From Bacillus sp. 03113 (lineage in GTDB: Bacteria; Bacillota; Bacilli; Bacillales; Cytobacillaceae), in assembly GCF_006546985.1 (NCBI RefSeq), contig NZ_ML637008.1, positions 304,266 through 368,265 on the forward strand: a DNA stretch of 64,000 bases, in the 5' to 3' direction. Positions 8,321 through 17,936 of the stretch are shown piece by piece. The translations under genes were made by a program, and so were the position numbers. The notes below the pieces were generated by a model. It saw only the letters and a list, made by a program, of their open reading frames with translations. It did not search any database and was not told the DNA's origin. Position 1 is the first letter of the stretch, and each line of letters begins with the position of its first letter.

Positions 8321-9353
8321 TCTGGAAAAAATTCAATTTACTTTCTAGGCTATAATGCTCATCAGCGTTCTTCCCTGAAATCATAAAATGGCGAGGGACT
8401 GGAACGTTAAAGGTATCCATTTCTACAATATATTTTGGCCGACGTTTTGATTCCTTATAGATTTTCCCAATGTATTCTCCAACCAATCCAATTGCAATTA
8501 ACTGTAATCCTCCTATCAACCAAACGGATGTGATCAGAGAAGTCCATCCAGTTTTTGTTTCTCCTAAGTATTTTAATCCAATAAAATACGCACCAAAAAG
8601 TAAACTGATCAAAAAGGAGAGGCATCCGATCATTAAGACAAATCGAATGGGTGTGATGGAAAAAGAAGTTATTCCATCAAAAGCGAATGCGAGCATTTTT
8701 TTTAATGGATACTTAGTTTCACCTGCCAGTCGTTCTTTCCGATCATAATATACACTTGTTGATGGGAAACCGATAAGAGGGACAATCCCTCTTAAAAACA
8801 TATTTACTTCTTCAAAACGTTCAAGCTCCTGAAGAGCTCGTTTACTCATGAGCCGAAAATCAGCATGATTATAGATAATATGAACGCCCATTTTTTTCAT
8901 TGCTTTATAAAATAGCTGAGCTGAGCTTCGTTTAAAAAAAGTGTCTGATTGACGTTGTTGCCTCACACCGTAAACAATTTCGTATCCTTCTTTAAATTTT
9001 TGAATAAATTTTCGTATAACTTGAATATCATCTTGAAGGTCGGCATCAATGGATACAACACAATCAGAAGCATCTTTAACAGTAAATAAGCCTGCTAATA
9101 ATGCTTTCTGATGTCCTACATTCCGTGAAAGCTTTAATCCTTTGATTTGCTCATTTATTAAACTTTCCTGATAGATAATCGACCAAGTGTTGTCTTTACT
9201 TCCATCATCAACAAAAAGAATTTTACTTTTATTTGAGACAATCTGATTTGAAATAAGGCTTCTTAAATACGTATCTATTTGTGAAATGGTATTAGGTAAA
9301 ATTTCTTCTTCATTAAAACATGGAATGACAATTGAAAGTATAGGTTCGTTCAT
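8313..9353 (-). CDS. ykoT: Membrane glycosyltransferase family 2 (YkoT/GtrB-like)
   Basis: About 346 residues. The N-terminal GT2 domain (1-230) shows LSIVIPCFNEEEILPNT, the acidic VSIDADLQDD pair for nucleotide-sugar binding and KLSRNVGHQKALLAG, as in polyprenyl-phosphate glycosyltransferases of the DPM1/GtrB group. Two membrane segments follow (about 240-320). It probably loads a sugar onto a lipid carrier at the membrane. ATG 9353 is preferred to the longer reading because TGGAGGACAACC precedes it. It lies 78 bases downstream of the YkoS-like gene, forming a ykoST pair. Confidence 0.85.
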   Translation of the reverse strand: MNEPILSIVIPCFNEEEILPNTISQIDTYLRSLISNQIVSNKSKILFVDDGSKDNTWSIIYQESLINEQIKGLKLSRNVGHQKALLAGLFTVKDASDCVVSIDADLQDDIQVIRKFIQKFKEGYEIVYGVRQQRQSDTFFKRSSAQLFYKAMKKMGVHIIYNHADFRLMSKRALQELERFEEVNMFLRGIVPLIGFPSTSVYYDRKERLAGETKYPLKKMLAFAFDGITSFSITPIRFVLMIGCLSFLISLLFGAYFIGLKYLGETKTGWTSLITSVWLIGGLQLIAIGLVGEYIGKIYKESKRRPKYIVEMDTFNVPVPRHFMISGKNADEHYSLESKLNFFQKK

Positions 9354-9431
9354 GGTTGTCCTCCAGTAGCTAAGATATAAAAGCATCCAGATGCACTTTA
9401 GAAATTTGAATTCTTACAAAGCATATGTCTA

Positions 9432-11111
9432 CTAGGATCGTGTTTTATATAAATAAATTTTCCATACAGAAGATTTTGACATAAATATTTTTTCCAATTT
9501 TAGCTTATTTTCAGCGGCATTTTCAATCGGGATAGCAGAAAAAATATATTTTCCTCCCATCCTTTTAAAAGGGTCCAGATTCAATTCAAGATTTTTTAAC
9601 CTTTTCTTAGAGTTTTTCTTAAACATATAATGCTTCCCAAGCTCATCTGTAAATACATAACAGCGTCCCCCCCATTCATCAAAATAGGTCCGAATGGTTT
9701 TATTTTTGGCTAATTCCTTTTCAATTATTTTTCGAAACTCATATTTATAGCTTAAAGGATAAAAATTGTTGTAAGTATCCAGTGTGTAAAATCCATTATA
9801 TTGGGCAATAGCTGGATGGATCCCAATACTAATGACTCGGTAATTTTCCTGCGGCTCTCCTATGTACTTTTTAATTTCATTAAATTGTTCTTTTGCATAA
9901 AATTGTTTAACAGTGGGCTGATTATGAAAAATGATTTCCTCGTTAAATAGAAAAACGATTGCAACTTGAGCTAAAACAAAATAAAATGCACTTTTTTTCC
10001 AACTAATACCTTGAAGATAAATAATCTTTAAAGATAGTGCAAACAAAAGATAAATAATAAGAGGCCGTAAAAAATGGTATCTGGCAAAATTAAATGTATC
10101 CAAAAAATGAAAACGTTCTGTTAACGGAAGCCAGCCTTTATAAAACCAAAAAGCATACCAGGCTGATAAAGCTAAGTTTAGCCCAAATAAAAAGATAAAC
10201 ACTTTCTCTTGTTTCCACAGCTTTTTAGAAAAAACAAAGTACAAAGCTATGAACATGGCGGGTAATATAACAAATGTGTGGACTGTCATAACATGGTGAT
10301 GGCCGAAAATAAAGTTTTTCAATGTTAGACGAAGGCATCTCCAAACAGGTAATCTGGCATGAAAGTATTCATCCCTACTATTAGGCTCATCATCAAAAAG
10401 AAGCGAAAAAACGAGCCGATATTCAACGATTAAAAAAATCAATATCATATAAACAATTGAAAGAAAAAAGCGAAGGTTCCATCCTTTTCCCCTGATAAGA
10501 TCCATTAGCCAGAAAATTCCCATTGCACTTAAAAAAAAGAAAAAACCTAAGACAATACTCGAATAAAATGGCAAAAGGGTTAAGGTTAAATAGTTTGTCC
10601 ATGAATTCTCACCGTTCCGAATATTAAGAAATGCCCATAAGGCTAAAGGCATTCCAAGCGTACTAAGCATTCCAGAGGGCCAAAAGGGCGTAAGGGCGAA
10701 CGAAAGGGCAGTTCCAATCCGAATGATAGCCAAATTAGAATGTGGTAAAAAGTGCTTTTTTAAAAGAAGATACATTCCAAGAAATGCAACTATACGTGTA
10801 ATAAATTGACTAAGTGCATATGCGATCATCGTTGGAAATAAAGCATGAAGCCATACAATTAGGCTAAATTCAGTTCCGAAAGCATTTCGGGGTAATCCGT
10901 TAATGATTTGAGGAATAACTGCATCAATAGGACTAATAATTTTTCCGCTTTCTGTCAACACCTTATACCAGGCAAGGTTTGAGTCTAAATTATCGTGAAC
11001 ACGAATGTGAGCATTTTCGCCTAAAATAAAAAGAGGAGATACACATAATACAATGACAAGAAAAGCAAAGATCAAAAGCCTTTGCTCCTTTTTTTTATTT
11101 ACCAACAACAC
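9432..11111 (-). CDS. ykoS: Polytopic membrane protein, YkoS-like (DUF6044)
   Basis: 559 residues with about ten to twelve membrane segments and a C-terminal soluble part from about residue 400. The opening, with an early DNLDSNLAWYKVL acidic loop facing outward, is typical of GT-C-fold glycosyltransferases, which take sugars from a lipid carrier. It is paired with a GtrB-like enzyme that could supply that lipid-sugar, so I infer surface glycosylation; the acceptor is unknown. The start is GTG at 11111 after GAGGTG. Confidence 0.75.
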   Translation of the reverse strand: MLLVNKKKEQRLLIFAFLVIVLCVSPLFILGENAHIRVHDNLDSNLAWYKVLTESGKIISPIDAVIPQIINGLPRNAFGTEFSLIVWLHALFPTMIAYALSQFITRIVAFLGMYLLLKKHFLPHSNLAIIRIGTALSFALTPFWPSGMLSTLGMPLALWAFLNIRNGENSWTNYLTLTLLPFYSSIVLGFFFFLSAMGIFWLMDLIRGKGWNLRFFLSIVYMILIFLIVEYRLVFSLLFDDEPNSRDEYFHARLPVWRCLRLTLKNFIFGHHHVMTVHTFVILPAMFIALYFVFSKKLWKQEKVFIFLFGLNLALSAWYAFWFYKGWLPLTERFHFLDTFNFARYHFLRPLIIYLLFALSLKIIYLQGISWKKSAFYFVLAQVAIVFLFNEEIIFHNQPTVKQFYAKEQFNEIKKYIGEPQENYRVISIGIHPAIAQYNGFYTLDTYNNFYPLSYKYEFRKIIEKELAKNKTIRTYFDEWGGRCYVFTDELGKHYMFKKNSKKRLKNLELNLDPFKRMGGKYIFSAIPIENAAENKLKLEKIFMSKSSVWKIYLYKTRS

Positions 11112-11243
11112 TCTCTACACCTCAAAAACCTAATTTTTATTAAGGTTTGCAATAACAAACCATCCTATTCTCTTTGATTAAAATGAATGTTTCTTTTGTG
11201 TATGACAAACGATAAGAAAAAATGAATGTAAGGAGGGAGAAAA

Positions 11244-12050
11244 ATGAAAAGGAGCTTTATCCAAGGCATGATCGCCATTTTACTTGCTTTAACTTGGTCT
11301 ATTTCTGTTTATGCTCAAGTTTCAAACGCCCCAATTCATTGGGGGTTTAAAAAAAATTCGAACGAGGTTCCTCCAGAAGCTGGGGAGCCATTAGACAACA
11401 TGCTTGAAAAATACGGCTCGTATTATATTGGAGATCCAAAGAAGAAGGACATTTATTTAACCTTTGATAACGGGTATGAAAATGGATATACGGCGAAAAT
11501 ATTAGATGTCTTAAAAAAAGAAAAAATACCTGCTACCTTCTTTGTAACAGGACATTATTTAAAAAGTGAACCCGGACTCGTTAAAAGAATGGTGAAAGAA
11601 GGACATATTATTGGAAATCACTCCTGGCATCATCCAGATTTAACTCAAGTAAGCAGGGAGCGATTGAAAGAAGAGCTGAAGAAGGTAAAAATGGAAACAG
11701 AAAAATTGACAGGACAAAAAACAATGAACTATTTGCGTCCTCCGAGAGGCATTTTTAGTGAGCGCACATTAAAATTAGCAAACGAAGAAGGATATACGAC
11801 AGTTTTTTGGTCCCTTGCCTTTGTTGATTGGAAAACGGATCAGCAAAAGGGATGGAAATATGCTTATGATAATATGATCAAGCAAATACATCCTGGAGCA
11901 ATTCTGCTTCTTCATACCGTATCAAAGGATAACGCGGATGCCCTTGAGAAGGCGATTATTGATTTGAAGAAAAAGGGGTACAAATTTAAAAGCTTAGATG
12001 AGTTAGAAATGAAAAAAACGATGATTTTCGATCTATATTTATATAGGTGA
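11244..12050 (+). CDS. pdaA: Delta-lactam-biosynthetic de-N-acetylase PdaA
   Basis: 268 residues with an N-terminal signal sequence ending near SVYAQ (residue 25). The NodB-type polysaccharide deacetylase domain shows TFDNGYENG (73-81), the metal histidines in NHSWHHPD (H126, H130) and RPPRG (165-169). In B. subtilis PdaA works after CwlD to make muramic-delta-lactam in spore cortex peptidoglycan, which is needed for germination. AAGGAGGG precedes the ATG. I did not find a convincing sigma-G promoter. Its presence indicates an endospore former. Confidence 0.93.
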   Translation: MKRSFIQGMIAILLALTWSISVYAQVSNAPIHWGFKKNSNEVPPEAGEPLDNMLEKYGSYYIGDPKKKDIYLTFDNGYENGYTAKILDVLKKEKIPATFFVTGHYLKSEPGLVKRMVKEGHIIGNHSWHHPDLTQVSRERLKEELKKVKMETEKLTGQKTMNYLRPPRGIFSERTLKLANEEGYTTVFWSLAFVDWKTDQQKGWKYAYDNMIKQIHPGAILLLHTVSKDNADALEKAIIDLKKKGYKFKSLDELEMKKTMIFDLYLYR

Positions 12051-12078
12051 ACACCCGCAGATTCATTCGGGTGTTCAC
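12047..12078. terminator. Inverted repeat between pdaA and DUF418 gene
   Basis: Perfect 11-base arms GTGAACACCCG (12047-12057) and CGGGTGTTCAC (12068-12078) overlapping the pdaA stop codon. Neither side has a good T run, so termination is likely but not certain. Confidence 0.5.
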
Positions 12079-12086
12079 AGAAATAG

Positions 12087-13241
12087 CTAATGGGCCATTT
12101 TTTTCAGCTTCTTTTTTAAAGGCTGAACCTTTCCATAAGTCCCGATTCTCCATATCCATTCCAGCGGACCAAATTGGTATGTAGATAGCCACCTCTTACT
12201 TAAAAACATTTGCAGCGAATAAAAAGCAAAACAATAAATTGCCGACTGCCATAAAGTAATTTCAGCAGTATTATCAAATAAAAGAGCGAATAAGATTGTT
12301 GTCACAATGGTTTGGCTTAAATAATTAGTTAAAGCCATTCGACCTACGAATCCAACTGGAGACAAGAAAACTTGCCATCTTTCTTTTTCAAGCAATAGTA
12401 TTAAAGAAGTTACATAAAAGATCGACAATGTTTTCCCGCTTGTCATCACATAAAGATAACTCACTCCTGGACTATAGCTTTCTGGAGTAAAATGGATAAG
12501 AAGCATAATCCAGCTTGGGATCGTAAAAAGAAAAGCGATCACCTGAAACATGCGGATGTTTTTTCTTAATTCCTTCACACGCTGAAAAAGATTAATTTTT
12601 CCTACATACAAGCCTAGTAAAAATAAACCTAGAATTTCAGGAAGGTAAAAAACATTAGAAGCGATATGGTAGATCAAAAAGAATTGGATTCTTTCAGAAA
12701 CATGATCCAACCAGCCATCAAAATAATTAAACGCTGGGACATCTGAGCTGACAGTTACTGGTACGAACGATTCTAATATGGTAAATAGCTCAGATAGCAC
12801 TAGCAGCACAATAGACCAAATCAAAATCGTTTTTGGGCTTCGTCTATAAAAAAGGAGCAGCCAAAATCCTGTAAAGGCATATGTATTTAAAATATCACCA
12901 TTCCAAAACAAGACGATATGTATCAGTGCAAATAAAAGTAAAACGACTAATCGCCGTGAGAACAATTGGTACATTTTTGATCCTCTTTGCTCCGCACGAC
13001 TCATAAAAATCCAAAATCCTAATCCAAATAAAAAGGAAAAAATAACATAAAACTTCGTTTGCACAAATAGATCGAAAAATAGCCTCACATAAGCATCGAA
13101 TCCGTTGTAGCTTCGTTCTTCTAATAATAATTCAATTCCAAGCATAGAGGGAATATTAACAAGAAAGATTCCCAAAATAGCAAAGCCGCGCAGCACATCA
13201 ATCGATTTAATTCGCTGCTCTTTACTAACAGATAAGCTCAT
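12087..13241 (-). CDS. DUF418-family membrane protein (YeiB-like)
   Basis: 384 residues with about nine to ten membrane segments. It opens with the family signature RIKSIDVLRGFAILGIFLVN and ends with the DUF418 block containing MALTNYLSQT and a final GPLEWIWR. Relatives resemble membrane acyltransferases in topology, but function is unproven. AAAGGAGTG precedes the ATG. It is convergent with pdaA and divergent from the DNA glycosylase gene. It is not part of the B. subtilis order here, so it may be an insertion. Confidence 0.8.
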   Translation of the reverse strand: MSLSVSKEQRIKSIDVLRGFAILGIFLVNIPSMLGIELLLEERSYNGFDAYVRLFFDLFVQTKFYVIFSFLFGLGFWIFMSRAEQRGSKMYQLFSRRLVVLLLFALIHIVLFWNGDILNTYAFTGFWLLLFYRRSPKTILIWSIVLLVLSELFTILESFVPVTVSSDVPAFNYFDGWLDHVSERIQFFLIYHIASNVFYLPEILGLFLLGLYVGKINLFQRVKELRKNIRMFQVIAFLFTIPSWIMLLIHFTPESYSPGVSYLYVMTSGKTLSIFYVTSLILLLEKERWQVFLSPVGFVGRMALTNYLSQTIVTTILFALLFDNTAEITLWQSAIYCFAFYSLQMFLSKRWLSTYQFGPLEWIWRIGTYGKVQPLKKKLKKMAH

Positions 13242-13432
13242 ACATACACTCCTTTTGTATATTTAAAAGTAAGAAAATATGAAGGTAGACTAGTGAATAA
13301 ATCCAGATGATTACCTTTTTCTTAATTTCCATTATATAAGATATTTGGATCATACAGGTAAAATAAATTACATGCTCCTTTTTACAAAATTTCTTCCTTA
13401 AATGCTATAATGACGAAAAAAGTGTAGAACGG

Positions 13433-14305
13433 ATGGTAGAAATGAAGACAATTGAAGTGCCAGGACCGTATCATTTTGATCTTGTTCTAGATCGACTTTC
13501 ATTGGATCCACTTCATGCAGTTGATAAGAAGCTAAGATCGATAAAGGTTCCTTTAATAATAAAAAGTAATCCAATCGTTGCAGAAGTAACGGGGATTGGT
13601 ACAATAAAGGAGCCGCAGTTTACAATAGCAGGTGTCGAAGAAAAATACGAAGAAATAGCCATGAAAAGAATCAAAGAAATTTTTCATTGGGAAAAATCGC
13701 TTGAGGAGATCCATCAGCATTTTCAAAAGACTACATTAAAGCAGTTATTTGATGCGCATTATGGAACACCGATCGTCCTTGATTTCGCTCCTTATCACTG
13801 CTTGTTAAAATGCATTGTTCATCAACAACTAAACCTTGCATTTGCTCATACATTAACGAAAAGATTTGTCACGACTTTTGGCTTTGAAAAAGACGGTGTT
13901 TGGTTTTACCCATCACCAGAAAAAGTATCATCTTTACAGGTAGAAGAGCTTCGTGAATTGCAATTTAGCACGAGAAAAGCAGAATATGTAATAGGTATTG
14001 CTAGTGAAATAGCAGAGGGCAAATTAGATTTAGACAGCTTAAGAGAAAAAACAGATGAAGAGATCATGGAAGAATTAATCAAACTAAGAGGTGTTGGTCC
14101 ATGGACAGTTCAGAACTTTTTATTGTTTGGACTTGGCCGAGCAAATCTTTTTCCAACAAAAGATATTGGCTTGCAAAATGCATTGAAAAAATATTTCGGG
14201 CTAAATGAAAAGCCATCCCAAACGGAAATGGAAAGCATGATCGAGGATTGGAATCCTTATTTAAGCTACGCCTCCCTATATTTGTGGCGAAGCATTGAAC
14301 CATAA
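13433..14305 (+). CDS. alkA: DNA-3-methyladenine glycosylase II (AlkA/YfjP-like)
   Basis: A 290-residue base-excision repair glycosylase. An N-terminal beta domain (1-115) is followed by the helix-hairpin-helix/GPD domain: VHQQLNLAFAHTLTKRFV, then LRGVGPWTVQNFLLFGLG and the catalytic aspartate in FPTKDIGLQ (about residue 243). It would excise alkylated purines such as 3-methyladenine. The start is either ATG 13433 or ATG 13442; neither has a strong ribosome binding site. It is 15 bases upstream of rlmD and probably co-transcribed, as yfjP-yfjO are in B. subtilis. Confidence 0.88.
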   Translation: MVEMKTIEVPGPYHFDLVLDRLSLDPLHAVDKKLRSIKVPLIIKSNPIVAEVTGIGTIKEPQFTIAGVEEKYEEIAMKRIKEIFHWEKSLEEIHQHFQKTTLKQLFDAHYGTPIVLDFAPYHCLLKCIVHQQLNLAFAHTLTKRFVTTFGFEKDGVWFYPSPEKVSSLQVEELRELQFSTRKAEYVIGIASEIAEGKLDLDSLREKTDEEIMEELIKLRGVGPWTVQNFLLFGLGRANLFPTKDIGLQNALKKYFGLNEKPSQTEMESMIEDWNPYLSYASLYLWRSIEP

Positions 14306-14320
14306 TGGAGTGATAACAGC

Positions 14321-15703
14321 ATGAAAAACGGACAAACCGTAAAAATAAACGAAAAACAAACCTTCCCGCTAACAATAAAACGACTTGGCATTAACGGGGA
14401 AGGAGTAGGCTATTTTAAAAAGCAGGTTGTTTTTGTCCCTGGAGCCCTTCCAGGGGAGGAGGTTGTCGTTGAAGCGACAAAAATCCACCCAAAATTTACA
14501 GAAGCAAAGATTAAAAAAATCCGTAAGAAATCAGCGTATCGTGTTCAGCCTCCTTGCCCGATTTACGAAAAATGCGGAGGCTGTCAGCTTCAGCATTTAA
14601 CTTACGAACAACAATTGAAGGAAAAAAGAGATATTGTCGTTCAATCTCTTGAAAGACATACAAAGCTAAACATTGAACAATTAGAGATTAGAGAAACGAT
14701 TGGAATGGAAAACCCATGGAATTATCGCAATAAAAGTCAATTTCAGGTAGGCGTAAAAAATGGAAAGGTGCTTGCCGGCTTATATGGCTTAAATTCGCAT
14801 CAGTTAATCAATATTGATGAATGTGCAGTTCAACATGCACAAACAAGCTTAGCAACCAAAACGGTAAAGGGAATTCTTCAAGATCTTCAAATTTCAATCT
14901 ACAATGAACGAACACGAAAAGGAATTGTTAGAACGATTGTTTCAAGAGTCGGTATTCAAACAGGGGAATTACAAATCGTCCTTATTACCGCTAAAAAGGA
15001 ATTACCGAAAAAAGAACTGCTCATCAACGAAATGAAAAAAAGATTACCTGAGTTAAAATCCATTGTTCAAAATATCAACGGGCAAAAAACATCGCTCATT
15101 TTTGGTGATGAAACCGTAACGCTAGAAGGAAAAGACTTTATCCAAGAAACATTAGGTGATCTATCTTTTGAGCTATCAGCGAGAACCTTTTTTCAATTGA
15201 ATCCAGAACAAACAGTCAAGCTTTACAACGAAGTAAAACAAGCAGCTACATTAACTGGAAAAGAAAAAGTAGTTGATGCCTATTGCGGAGTAGGCACCAT
15301 CGGTCTATGGGTAGCTGATCAAGCAGCCGAAATTAGAGGAATGGACATCATTCCTGAATCCATTGAAGACGCCAAGAAAAACGCAGCACGACATGGCATC
15401 AAGCATGCAAAATACGTCACTGGCAAAGCCGAGCAATGGCTACCAAAATGGACGAAGGAAGGCTTTAAGCCCGATGTTATTATTGTCGATCCTCCAAGAA
15501 CAGGGCTGGATCAGCAGCTGCTATCAACGATATTGAAGGTAAAGCCGAAGAAGGTTGTTTATGTGTCATGTAATCCATCTACGTTGGCAAAGGATATAGC
15601 GGTGCTTTCTTCGAAATATGAGGTAAAGTATATACAGCCTGTTGATATGTTTCCTCAGACGGCGCATGTGGAGTGCTGTGCGTTGATAGAGTTAAAATTG
15701 TAA
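14321..15703 (+). CDS. rlmD: 23S rRNA (uracil-C5)-methyltransferase, RlmD/YfjO type
   Basis: 460 residues. A TRAM domain (about 12-70) precedes the [4Fe-4S] cysteines C79, C85, C88 ([10 protein letters not shown]) and C168. The methyltransferase domain shows [13 protein letters not shown], the DPPRTGLD motif and the catalytic nucleophile in VSCNPSTLA (C417). It uses SAM to methylate C5 of a uracil in 23S rRNA. Bacilli often have two paralogues (YefA and YfjO), so the exact position modified is uncertain. GGAGTG precedes the ATG. Confidence 0.9.
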   Translation: MKNGQTVKINEKQTFPLTIKRLGINGEGVGYFKKQVVFVPGALPGEEVVVEATKIHPKFTEAKIKKIRKKSAYRVQPPCPIYEKCGGCQLQHLTYEQQLKEKRDIVVQSLERHTKLNIEQLEIRETIGMENPWNYRNKSQFQVGVKNGKVLAGLYGLNSHQLINIDECAVQHAQTSLATKTVKGILQDLQISIYNERTRKGIVRTIVSRVGIQTGELQIVLITAKKELPKKELLINEMKKRLPELKSIVQNINGQKTSLIFGDETVTLEGKDFIQETLGDLSFELSARTFFQLNPEQTVKLYNEVKQAATLTGKEKVVDAYCGVGTIGLWVADQAAEIRGMDIIPESIEDAKKNAARHGIKHAKYVTGKAEQWLPKWTKEGFKPDVIIVDPPRTGLDQQLLSTILKVKPKKVVYVSCNPSTLAKDIAVLSSKYEVKYIQPVDMFPQTAHVECCALIELKL

Positions 15704-15785
15704 CTAACGAATAGAAATCGTACATGTAAAAATAAACTTTTCCACTTCTTATCAATAGTGAGAATAAAAATAGTGTAAAAAACTT

Positions 15786-15835
15786 GAATCGAGTCGACGT
15801 ACAGTTAGTACAGCTTCTCGGTTCTTTTTTCTTTT
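15786..15835 (+). terminator. Terminator after rlmD
   Basis: GAATCGAG (15786-15793) pairs with CTCGGTTC (15817-15824) with one G-U, then TTTTTTCTTTTT. Confidence 0.75.
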
Positions 15836-15905
15836 TGGCTCTGTTAAAATTCATTGTTGATATTTTAAAAGAGTTCTATTGTCTGAACCCTTTTCTATAA
15901 AATTT

Positions 15906-16691
15906 TTATTTTAAAATTAAACCACTTATAACCATGAGAGTGTTTAAAGCAATATGCCAAATAACTGAGGGAATAATGCTTCTAGATTTGATAGTAATCC
16001 CTCCATAAAACATTCCTCCAATAGAAAAAGCAATACAAATAACCCAAGGAATTCCGAGTGAATAATGTTGTAATCCAAAACCTAAACTTGTTACCACAAC
16101 CGCCCATTTTTCACCTAATTGTTCTGAGAATCGACTCAAAAGATTACCTCTCCAAATTATTTCTTCGAGTAAAGCGTTTGTAATTGAAAATAAGATAGAG
16201 AGTAGCCATATTTCTTCGATAAAAGACCAACCATTTTGAATAATAAAGGGCGCAAAGCTGACAATATTAACTGTTAATGCTATGAAAAGAAAGAATTTAA
16301 CATTTGTTCGGTGAAATCCCGACCAAATAAACGGGAAATAAATTAATTCATTCCACTGTGGCTTTTTCCAATATGTTATAAATGGAGACTTTGAAAAGAA
16401 AGATAACATGAACAATGGGACCAAAATAAAAACTAATGATATTCTGTTGAAAAATATACGTAATTCCTTTGGTTGGAATTGTACTGTCCAATGAGAAGTT
16501 ACATATAAATAAGCGAAAAATCCAATACCAAATAGAACATTTGTGACAACAAACGATTTCATAGATTTATTAAAAGTAACAAAAAGAAAAATAGAAGTAA
16601 CTGCCCATATACCAATAAGTAAATAATTGTTTAGTTGTATCGAAATAATAAGTGACGCAAATAAAAATAACGAAACTATGTTTTTAATCAT
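15906..16691 (-). CDS. CPBP-family intramembrane glutamic protease
   Basis: 261 residues, about eight membrane segments. The Abi/CAAX-protease catalytic set is complete: EEIIWR (E176, E177, R181), QHYS (H209) and IWHIALN (H246). In Gram-positives such proteases are linked to bacteriocin immunity or prenyl-peptide processing; the substrate here is unknown. The start overlaps the end of a truncated hydrolase gene by eight bases and has only a distant GGGAGTGG as binding site, so translation may be coupled. Confidence 0.8.
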   Translation of the reverse strand: MIKNIVSLFLFASLIISIQLNNYLLIGIWAVTSIFLFVTFNKSMKSFVVTNVLFGIGFFAYLYVTSHWTVQFQPKELRIFFNRISLVFILVPLFMLSFFSKSPFITYWKKPQWNELIYFPFIWSGFHRTNVKFFLFIALTVNIVSFAPFIIQNGWSFIEEIWLLSILFSITNALLEEIIWRGNLLSRFSEQLGEKWAVVVTSLGFGLQHYSLGIPWVICIAFSIGGMFYGGITIKSRSIIPSVIWHIALNTLMVISGLILK

Positions 16692-17013
16692 GATAGTATT
16701 TATTGTTTTTTTCCACTCCCTTAAAAAATGACCTTTTCTCCATTTCTGGTATAATCATTGGACAAATAAAAGCAACGCCTTCTACTTTTTCCTTTTTCTT
16801 TGCAATGACTCCTAGTGATAAGTACCCGCTATAGGATTCACCAACTAGTAAGTATGATTGTTTTGGTATAATCTTATCAATAAAGTTTAGTACAACATTC
16901 AACATATCATCAGAACTGTTAATGTCTTTGTCCCCAATGGTTTTACCCATCCCTGGTAGATCAAGATAAATTCTTTGATACCCTTTTAATCTAAAGAAAT
17001 AAATTATTTTCAT
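16684..17013 (-). pseudogene. Truncated alpha/beta hydrolase
   Basis: 109 residues from the middle of an alpha/beta hydrolase: RIYLDLPGMGKT, then the nucleophile elbow VGESYSGYLSLG, then GVAFICPMIIPEME. The first strand with the oxyanion-hole HG motif is missing, and so are the acid and histidine of the catalytic triad; full family members have about 270 residues. No ribosome binding site is evident. It looks like an internal remnant cut at both ends, with the CPBP gene now joined to its 3' end. Confidence 0.7.
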
Positions 17014-17146
17014 ATTTTCTCTTAATTCAACTGAATTCTAGTATATTTTAACATAAATATCCAAGTATCTTCAGAAAAACGAAAGCTGGGCAAAAGGCAG
17101 AAAGGATAAACAGTTTATAAAAATGTTTGATCAAAAATTTTGTTAA

Positions 17147-17176
17147 TTGAAAAATTATCCAATTATATGTTATAAC
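17147..17176 (+). promoter_or_regulatory. Promoter of the GNAT gene, matching the one at 29748
   Basis: TTGAAA (17147-17152), 18-base spacer, TATAAC (17171-17176). The 15 bases TTGAAAAATTATCCA and the following ATGTTATAA recur at 29748-29777 upstream of a DinB-like gene. Confidence 0.6.
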
Positions 17177-17221
17177 AGTAATATGATAAAATAAGGACTT
17201 CTTGCTAGGAGAGAGAAAAGT

Positions 17222-17722
17222 ATGTTCATAGAAATAAAGTTAGCTGCTGAAGAAGATATACCTATTGTTCACAAACTTATGTTAGAGGCATTTGAAGAAT
17301 ATAGATTCATTGATGTTCCTTCAAGTGCATTAAATGAATCGTTAGAAACTTTACAACTTTCTTTTAAGAACGGTTCGGAGAATGCTTTATTATGCTTGGT
17401 AAAGGGGTTACCGATTGGTTCATCAAGATTTACACTTAAAGACGATTCTTTATATTTTTCAAGAGTATCTGTATCTCCTAATGCAAGAGGTAAAGGAGTA
17501 GCAAAGGCAATGTTATTGTGGCTCGAAAAATATGCAAATGATCATTGTAAAAATAAAATGGAATGTCGAGTTCGAGCCTCTTTAACTAAAAATATTAGTT
17601 TGTATGAGTCTTTAGGTTATTTTGTTTCTAAAGAGGAAGTTGTAAAAAACCCAAATGGTTTTTTAGTAAAAACTGTGGTAATGGAAAAAACTTTAGATGC
17701 AAAGAATTTTTCATTTAATTAA
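17222..17722 (+). CDS. GNAT-family N-acetyltransferase
   Basis: 166 residues. The acetyl-CoA binding motif is RVSVSPNARGKGVAKAML (Q/RxxGxG/A type, about residues 80-97), followed by the motif B region with NISLYESLGYFV. The substrate is unknown; these enzymes acetylate small amines, antibiotics or protein N-termini. AGGAGAG precedes the ATG and a consensus-like promoter lies 45 bases upstream. The gene stands alone. Confidence 0.85.
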   Translation: MFIEIKLAAEEDIPIVHKLMLEAFEEYRFIDVPSSALNESLETLQLSFKNGSENALLCLVKGLPIGSSRFTLKDDSLYFSRVSVSPNARGKGVAKAMLLWLEKYANDHCKNKMECRVRASLTKNISLYESLGYFVSKEEVVKNPNGFLVKTVVMEKTLDAKNFSFN

Positions 17723-17837
17723 CAACTTATGCTTACAAAGGTGGGAGCATATATAGCTTCTTATTGAAACTTCAAAATTATTTTCAACCTAAACAATCTT
17801 GAGATTTGCTTTATATTTGTAAACTGAACAAAAAAAC

Positions 17838-17895
17838 ACCTTTTAGAAATCGATAACCCATAAATGAAGGTTAATCTTTTTCTAAAAGGTTTTTT
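17838..17895. terminator. Bidirectional terminator
   Basis: Arms ACCTTTTAGAAA (17838-17849) and TTTCTAAAAGGT (17879-17890) are perfect, with A and T runs outside each arm. It serves the GNAT gene and the convergent large secreted protein. Confidence 0.85.
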
Positions 17896-17936
17896 GTAAT
17901 TAAATGAGTAATATCCAATTCTGTACTGTTTCTCCT

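Noticed and set aside
11160-11243. Sigma-G promoter of pdaA
   Set aside because: TGAATG is present but no acceptable CATxxTA -10 element lies at the right spacing.
15836-15869. Transposon end (GGCTCTGTTAAAATTC)
   Set aside because: Resembles ends of some insertion sequences, but no partner end or transposase is nearby.
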